Source: Polynucleobacter sp. MG-6-Vaara-E2
GTDB lineage: Bacteria > Pseudomonadota > Gammaproteobacteria > Burkholderiales > Burkholderiaceae
DNA: 64,000 bases
Assembly (NCBI RefSeq): GCF_018687695.1
Contig: NZ_CP061303.1
Coordinates: forward strand, 620,001-684,000
Reading direction: 5' to 3'
In this document: piece by piece, positions 59,226-64,000 of the stretch
How the letters are laid out: each line of letters starts with the position of its first letter
How positions within the stretch are numbered: position 1 is the first letter of the stretch
Notes under the pieces: model-generated
Told to the model about the DNA's origin: nothing
The model's input: the letters and a program-made list of their open reading frames with translations, nothing else
Databases searched by the model: none
Program-made: the position numbers and the translations under genes

Positions 59226-59357
59226 TTGCAAGTATCTGTTGAGTGCACCCATAAAACATTGCGTCTGTTTAAGATTCAGTTGGACGTACGAACCGTCCTA
59301 GTACTGACCATTCTTTGGATGATTTGGGGAATCTTCAGGATTCTGAAGATCTTCTAA
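59226..59357 (+). CDS. possible small membrane protein (43 aa)
   Basis: A TTG-started 43-residue frame with a GGAGG box eight bases upstream. It ends in a hydrophobic helix (residues 22-38, V-L-V-L-T-I-L-W-M-I-W-G-I-F) before a short basic tail. The gene is only tentative because of the TTG start and small size. Confidence 0.3.
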   Translation: MQVSVECTHKTLRLFKIQLDVRTVLVLTILWMIWGIFRILKIF

Positions 59358-59383
59358 TTACATACTTATATATAGGGGGAAGG

Positions 59384-59483
59384 GTGGATGAGCCAAACCC
59401 CCGGCACTGGCAGAAATTGGGTTTGGCTGCTTCGTTCCCGACCTGACCAGGTTATCCAACCCACCATGCGGGGAGGCCCATCC
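59384..59483 (-). ncRNA. ffs: signal recognition particle RNA (4.5S, small bacterial type)
   Basis: On the minus strand the conserved SRP core is present: GGTCAGGTCGGGAACGAAGC, then AGCC, in the hairpin that binds Ffh. The ends pair as GGATGGGCC (5') with GGCTCATCC (3'), giving a closed RNA of about 100 nucleotides. SRP RNA next to dnaX on the opposite strand is common in betaproteobacteria. The 3' end is estimated. Confidence 0.92.
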
Positions 59484-59514
59484 AATTCCATTTTAGCTTG
59501 TTAGAATGGTGGCT

Positions 59515-61236
59515 ATGACCGCTTTAGCATTAGCCCGTTCGTGGCGTCCCAAAACCTTCTCTGAGTTAGTGGGACAAGACCATGTGGTCAAAGCCTTAAC
59601 CCATGCACTAGATCAAGGTCGATTGCACCACGCATGGCTCTTTACGGGCACTCGTGGTGTGGGTAAGACCACGATTTCTCGCATTATGGCTAAAGCACTC
59701 AATTGCACTGGATCTGATGGTTCAGGCAAGATGACTTCAGAGCCTTGCGGCAAATGCCCAGCCTGTATGGAAATCGATGCAGGTCGCTTTGTTGACTATA
59801 TTGAGATGGATGCCGCTAGTAATCGTGGTGTAGACGACATTGCTGCTCTCCTAGAAAAAGCAGCCTACGCACCAAGCAGTGGACGATATAAGGTTTACAT
59901 GATTGACGAGGTGCACATGCTCACCAATCATGCCTTTAATGCCATGCTCAAAACATTGGAAGAGCCACCCGAGCACATTAAATTTATTCTGGCAACAACT
60001 GATCCGCAAAAGATTCCAGTCACGATTTTGTCTCGTTGCTTGCAGTTCAACCTCAAGCAAATGCCAGTGCCACTCATTGTTGAGCACTTAGAAAAAGTAC
60101 TTGCTGCAGAAAAAGTGGATTACGAAGTCAACGCTTTGCGAGTATTAGCAAAAGCAGCCCAAGGCTCAATGCGCGATGCACTGTCATTAACAGATCAAGC
60201 TATTGCTTATGCTGCTGGCAAAGTTACCGAAGAGTCTGTGCGCGGGATGCTTGGCACATTAGATGATGCGTATCTCATTCGTATTCTCGATTGCTTAATT
60301 GCTAAAGATGGAGCAAGCCTTCTAGCAGTAGCAAATGAAATGGGTGAGCGCAGTATGTCTTTCTCATTAGCATTGCAAGATTTATCCAGCTTGTTGCAAA
60401 AGATTGCAGCAGCGCAAGTCGTTCCAGAATCGGTATTAGAAGATTGGCCAGAAGCTGGCGAGATTCATCGCTTAGCTGGTCAGTTATCCAAAGAAGAAGC
60501 GCAACTCTTTTATCAAATCACGATTACGAGCCGTCCTGACTTGTCGCTCGCACCAGATGAGCAAACCGGCTTTGCGATGACACTCTTGCGCATGTTAGCT
60601 TTTCATCCGGGCAGCAATGGTGGCGGCGGTGGCGGTGGCTCAGCGCCAGCACCATCATCTCCATCAGCACCACCAGTCAATACAGCACGTCCAGCTTCAG
60701 CACCACAAGCTAGAACTGCAGCGCCTGCCTCTAAATCAGCAGCGCCGGTAGCAAAAACTTCTGCTGCTCCTGCACCTGCGGTATCAGCTCCTGTGGCTTC
60801 TGCACCTGCAGCTGCTTCAACTAGTTCAACTGCTCCAACTGGTAATCCAGCAGACCGTCCTGATTGGCATAGCTTGATGCGTCAATTGCCTGTGCGTGGT
60901 TTAGTGCAGCAGTTAGCGTTTCAAACGGAGTTACAAGATTGGGTAGATTCTGCTAACGGAGTTAAAGCAACCATCGTTACGCCAATGCCACAGTTAGCAT
61001 CTGAAGCATCGGTTGCCCGTTTGGCTGATGCGCTAACTGCGCACTTTGGTAAGACCATCAAAATCGTGATTGAAAAAGGACAAGTAGAAGGCAAGACAGT
61101 TGCCAAGGTCGATGCTGCTATTCATCAAGAAAAAAGAATGAATGCTGAGCAAATGATTGCAGCTGATCCCTTTATTCAGCAATTGCAAAAAGAGTTTGGT
61201 GCCCAAGTGGTTAGTGGCTCAGTAAAGCCACTATAA
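59515..61236 (+). CDS. dnaX: DNA polymerase III subunit gamma/tau
   Basis: A 573-residue clamp-loader ATPase. Motifs: Walker A GTRGVGKTTISR near 45-56, four Cys of the zinc module (C-x-C-G-K-C-P-A-C-M near 61-82), Walker B / DExx M-I-D-E-V-H-M-L near 127, sensor 1 ATTDPQKIP and SRC-L-Q-F. Residues 365-445 are a Gly-run then Ala/Pro/Ser linker, and the last 120 form the tau-type polymerase-binding end. No A-AAA-AAG slippery heptamer was seen, so a separate gamma form by frameshift is not supported. ATG 59515 is preferred to 59506. Confidence 0.95.
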   Translation: MTALALARSWRPKTFSELVGQDHVVKALTHALDQGRLHHAWLFTGTRGVGKTTISRIMAKALNCTGSDGSGKMTSEPCGKCPACMEIDAGRFVDYIEMDAASNRGVDDIAALLEKAAYAPSSGRYKVYMIDEVHMLTNHAFNAMLKTLEEPPEHIKFILATTDPQKIPVTILSRCLQFNLKQMPVPLIVEHLEKVLAAEKVDYEVNALRVLAKAAQGSMRDALSLTDQAIAYAAGKVTEESVRGMLGTLDDAYLIRILDCLIAKDGASLLAVANEMGERSMSFSLALQDLSSLLQKIAAAQVVPESVLEDWPEAGEIHRLAGQLSKEEAQLFYQITITSRPDLSLAPDEQTGFAMTLLRMLAFHPGSNGGGGGGGSAPAPSSPSAPPVNTARPASAPQARTAAPASKSAAPVAKTSAAPAPAVSAPVASAPAAASTSSTAPTGNPADRPDWHSLMRQLPVRGLVQQLAFQTELQDWVDSANGVKATIVTPMPQLASEASVARLADALTAHFGKTIKIVIEKGQVEGKTVAKVDAAIHQEKRMNAEQMIAADPFIQQLQKEFGAQVVSGSVKPL

Positions 61237-61273
61237 CTATTCAGTACTCATTATTCATTAAGGAAAAGAAGCG

Positions 61274-61597
61274 ATGATGAAAGGCGGACTTGCTGGTCTG
61301 ATGAAACAGGCTCAGCAGATGCAAGAGAAGATGAAAGTAGCGCAAGAGCAATTGGCTGCGCTAGAAGTCACTGGTCAAGCTGCTGGTGGCTTAGTCAAAG
61401 TTACTGTCTCTGGCAAATATGAACTCAAGCGTGTGCAAATTGACCCAGGCGCAATGGATGACCGTGAGATGCTAGAAGATTTAATTGTTACTGCCTATAC
61501 AGAAGCATTTAAGCAAGTAGAAGCAGCAAGCGCGCAAATGATGTCTGGTGCAACCGCTGGCATGCCAATGCCCCCTGGCTTTAAGTTGCCTTTCTAA
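61274..61597 (+). CDS. ybaB: YbaB/EbfC nucleoid-associated protein
   Basis: A 107-residue DNA-binding protein of the YbaB/EbfC family: a long N-terminal helix (L-M-K-Q-A-Q-Q-M-Q-E-K-M near 9-20), the G-K-Y-E-L-K-R-V-Q-I-D-P sheet near 49-60, and a Gly/Pro-rich end. In proteobacteria it is usually transcribed with dnaX and recR, as here (38- and 12-base gaps). ATGATG start has an AAGGAAAAG box. Confidence 0.93.
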   Translation: MMKGGLAGLMKQAQQMQEKMKVAQEQLAALEVTGQAAGGLVKVTVSGKYELKRVQIDPGAMDDREMLEDLIVTAYTEAFKQVEAASAQMMSGATAGMPMPPGFKLPF

Positions 61598-61608
61598 GTT
61601 AGCGTTTC

Positions 61609-62223
61609 ATGGCACGCCAAGAAGCTCCTGCTGATGCACTCGGTCGATTGATCGAGGCATTGCGGGTATTGCCTGGAGTGGGTCCCAAGTCTGCTCAGCG
61701 CATGGCTTTTTATTTACTGCAGCATGACCGTAATGGCGCAGCAGTGCTGGCGCAATCTTTGGGTGAGGCAGTGCAGACCGTTGGCCACTGCGCACGTTGC
61801 AATACTTTTTCGGAAACGCAAATTTGCAATACGTGTTCTGATGGTCGTCGTGATCCATCACTCCTGTGTATTGTCGAGACGCCGGCTGATCAAGTGATGG
61901 TCGAGCAGACGCTCAGTTTCAAAGGCAATTACTTTGTCCTCATGGGTCGCATCTCACCACTTGATGGCATGGGCCCAAATGAAATTCATTTTGATCGATT
62001 ACTGACCCGTATTGAAAACCCAGACACTGGCGTACCGATTAGAGAAGTTGTGTTGGCAACAAATTTTACGAGTGAAGGCGAAGCCACTGCCCATTACATT
62101 GGTGAAGTGCTCAAATCCAAAGGCATTAAGGTCACGCGGATCGCACGCGGCATTCCAGTAGGTGGTGAACTTGAGTATGTTGATGCTGGTACTCTCGCTA
62201 GAGCCTTAATGGATCGGCGCTAG
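61609..62223 (+). CDS. recR: recombination mediator RecR
   Basis: A 204-residue RecFOR component that loads RecA on gapped DNA. It has the helix-hairpin-helix V-L-P-G-V-G-P-K-S-A-Q-R-M near 18-31, the zinc finger C-A-R-C-N-T-F...C-N-T-C near 62-79, and the Toprim core I-V-E-T-P-A-D-Q-V near 88-96, followed by the conserved G-R-I-S-P-L-D-G-M-G. Length is standard. It closes the dnaX-ybaB-recR operon. Confidence 0.96.
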   Translation: MARQEAPADALGRLIEALRVLPGVGPKSAQRMAFYLLQHDRNGAAVLAQSLGEAVQTVGHCARCNTFSETQICNTCSDGRRDPSLLCIVETPADQVMVEQTLSFKGNYFVLMGRISPLDGMGPNEIHFDRLLTRIENPDTGVPIREVVLATNFTSEGEATAHYIGEVLKSKGIKVTRIARGIPVGGELEYVDAGTLARALMDRR

Positions 62224-62366
62224 TATAAAAATTGCAGTGATGGTAGCCAGTGCTATCTGCAGGCAAAACAACTTGAAGCAACTCAAATCAATAAGACATC
62301 TAAATGTCACATAAATGACATATTGTTTTACCTTTTGATTCCTTTAGTAGCCTAGCCTTTTGTCTC

Positions 62367-63773
62367 ATGAATAATCTTTTGCGTCTTCTTTTCGCAGTAT
62401 CACTCATGCTCAGCTTGCCAGCGATGGCGCAAAGAGCAGGTTCAGGCGCAGACCAAATTTCTAGCATGTCAGGGGATCTTGCTTGGTTACCAACCGAAGG
62501 TGAATTGTTTGGTTTGCCAGTCAACGTTCACGGCCAAACCACTTATATCAATCAGCGCTACAACAATTTCACATCAAGCTATTCAGGACAAAATAGTTTG
62601 AATGCCCAAAAGTCGATGAGCTACACCTGGTCAGGTACATTATTTTTTGGTGCCCGCATTGCGCCCGACACCGATATTTACTTCAACCCAGAAGTTGTTT
62701 CTGGCGTGCCATTTTCAGGTTTAGTTGGATTGGGTGGCTTTACCAACGGTGAAGCGACAAAAGCTGCTGGTGCGCAAGCCCACTTTTATTCTGCGCGTGC
62801 TTTTGTTCGTCAGACGATCAATCAAGAGGGCGATAAAGTTGTTCTAGAAAATGATGCCAACCAGATTACTCAAACAGTGAGCAGTAATCGCGTGGTACTG
62901 ACTGGTGGTCAGTTTTCTACTTTAGATATTTTTGACGATAGTAAATACGCAAAAGATCCCCGTATTCAGTTTATGAACTGGGGCAATATGACTTATCTCG
63001 CGTATGACTATTCGGCTGATGCGCGTGGCTATAGCTGGGGCTTAGCGGGTGAGTGGTATTTGGATAATTGGGTGCTGCGTGCCTCCCGCATGCTTGCGCC
63101 CAAGACCCCAAATGGCAAAGATCTCAATTGGCAGATCTTTAATACTTATGGGGATCAAGTTGAAGTCGAGCGCCAACATCAAATTGGCGACCTTCCTGGT
63201 AAGGTCAGTGTCTTAGCCTATCGTAACCGCATGATTCTGGCGCGCTTTCAGGATGCCACTAATTATGTGATTGCCAATAATGCACAAGGCACACAAGCTA
63301 TTAATAATGTACGCACCAATTACCAATACAAAACGGGTGTGGGTATCAATGGCGAGCAGGCTCTCACAAAAGACCTTGGTATTTACGGTCGCGCCTTTAC
63401 TTCGGATGGTCATACCGAGACCATGTCATTTACTGAAGCGGATAACTCGATCTCTGTGGGTATGAGCTTAAATGGCGCAGGCTGGACTCGCCCTAATGAC
63501 ACCCTAGGAGTTTCGGTGATGCAAAACGGCCTATCGAGCTTTCGTAGAAATTACTTGCAAGCAGGCGGTGTGTCTTACTTTATTGGTGACTATGCAGGAC
63601 CATTGCAGACCATTAGCTATAGCCCAGAGCGTATCGGCGAGATTTACTACAACACCTTGTTAGTAAAAAACGTTCTACTCGGTGTGAACTTTCAGCACAT
63701 TAATAATCCAGCCTATAACTCTGCCCGCGGACCCGTAAACATTGCCTCTTTTAGGGTCCACGCTGAGTTTTGA
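62367..63773 (+). CDS. outer-membrane porin (intact homologue of the broken porin)
   Basis: A 468-residue porin with a Sec signal peptide (cleaved after MAQ, about residue 21). The barrel is rich in Tyr, Asn and Gly with short turns and shows the same landmarks as the broken gene at 7209-8657 (V-H-G-Q-T-T-Y-I, Y-S-G-Q-N-S-L, G-L-G-G-F-T-N-G-E, A-R-A-F-V-R-Q-T-I, N-P-A-Y-N-S-A-R-G-P-V-N, and a terminal Phe). It is of the carbohydrate-selective/OprB-like type; the solute is unknown. It starts about 140 bases after recR and is probably separately expressed. Confidence 0.85.
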   Translation: MNNLLRLLFAVSLMLSLPAMAQRAGSGADQISSMSGDLAWLPTEGELFGLPVNVHGQTTYINQRYNNFTSSYSGQNSLNAQKSMSYTWSGTLFFGARIAPDTDIYFNPEVVSGVPFSGLVGLGGFTNGEATKAAGAQAHFYSARAFVRQTINQEGDKVVLENDANQITQTVSSNRVVLTGGQFSTLDIFDDSKYAKDPRIQFMNWGNMTYLAYDYSADARGYSWGLAGEWYLDNWVLRASRMLAPKTPNGKDLNWQIFNTYGDQVEVERQHQIGDLPGKVSVLAYRNRMILARFQDATNYVIANNAQGTQAINNVRTNYQYKTGVGINGEQALTKDLGIYGRAFTSDGHTETMSFTEADNSISVGMSLNGAGWTRPNDTLGVSVMQNGLSSFRRNYLQAGGVSYFIGDYAGPLQTISYSPERIGEIYYNTLLVKNVLLGVNFQHINNPAYNSARGPVNIASFRVHAEF

Positions 63774-63838
63774 GGCTTTGGCGGGGCGGGTTAGTCAATA
63801 TTATCTTTAAAATCAAAGGGATAGGAGTTGTCAATAAT

Positions 63839-63866
63839 TCGACTTTTACCTTTTGTAGCCTATAAT
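63839..63866 (+). promoter_or_regulatory. sigma70-type promoter candidate
   Basis: TCGACT at 63839 (4/6 match to -35) and a perfect TATAAT at 63861 are separated by 16 bases. It faces the right window edge, where a frame starting TTG/GTG near 63960-63963 remains open but is too short to identify. Confidence 0.45.
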
Positions 63867-64000
63867 CCTGTAAACCCTCTCGTGCAGGTCTGTTGCTTAC
63901 TAAAATCTGCATTAGAGGCTAAAAAAACAGCATTTTTATTGATTTAGAGGCAGCCGCTTTTGGTGATCTACGGCACACGGACAACTCGCGTAACAATTGT

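Noticed and set aside
59515..61236. Programmed -1 frameshift in dnaX giving a gamma subunit
   Set aside because: I did not find the A-AAA-AAG slippery heptamer or a following strong stem in the region after the ATPase domains.

Overview
The window looks like a chromosomal segment of a freshwater betaproteobacterium close to Polynucleobacter (Burkholderiaceae). This placement is inferred from content, not from any search. It rests on six complete Bug/TctC-type extracytoplasmic receptors, a moderate-to-low GC content, an AddAB-like pair of the betaproteobacterial type, and the order SRP RNA / dnaX / ybaB / recR. I see no phage, insertion sequence, CRISPR array, rRNA or tRNA.

Layout. 1-3.8 kb: a truncated Tat-signal gene, an RhlE-type helicase, and an operon of acetyltransferase, thioesterase and cysteine-dioxygenase-like cupin. 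3.8-7.2 kb: tungstate- and molybdate-type binding proteins around a regulator that joins a DNA-binding and a ligand-binding domain; no permease or ATPase genes are present. 7.2-10.9 kb: a porin broken by one in-frame TGA, divergent from feoAB across two Fur-box-like sites. 11-21 kb: a catabolic region with three FAH-family proteins (one with a Tat signal), a secreted class II aldolase, three Bug receptors, a SemiSWEET, a lipoprotein hydrolase and an enoyl-CoA hydratase. 21-30 kb: DUF5993/DsbB-like pair, another Bug receptor, secreted Gly-rich proteins, a MATE pump with an ArnT-like glycosyltransferase, L31 type B, Rho and thioredoxin. 29.6-36.1 kb: AddB-like/AddA-like recombination nuclease. 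36-42.5 kb: membrane and hypothetical proteins, and umuDC under a near-consensus SOS box. 42.5-46.3 kb: two divergent enzyme + Bug-receptor pairs (amidohydrolase; PEP mutase family). 46.4-53.7 kb: accessory-like ground with an XRE regulator, a bactofilin, a MESH1-like alarmone hydrolase, a deletion scar joining two 5'-truncated genes, several very small genes, a lysine-repeat histone-like protein and an HU protein. 53.7-59.1 kb: a membrane/lipid group made of an SMR protein, a BtaA-like betaine-lipid synthase with a FemAB/GNAT-like partner instead of BtaB, two secreted START-like paralogues, and a second bactofilin/XRE pair. 59.2-64 kb: SRP RNA, dnaX-ybaB-recR, and an intact homologue of the broken porin.

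The parts that fit together least conventionally are 53.7-59.1 kb (lipid head-group enzyme, exported START proteins, bactofilin and HTH protein) and 11-15 kb (normally cytoplasmic carbon-cleaving enzyme families carrying export signals next to binding proteins). Several genes under 60 codons with good ribosome binding sites are reported here; two of them (56 and 59 aa) appear to share a C-terminal motif.
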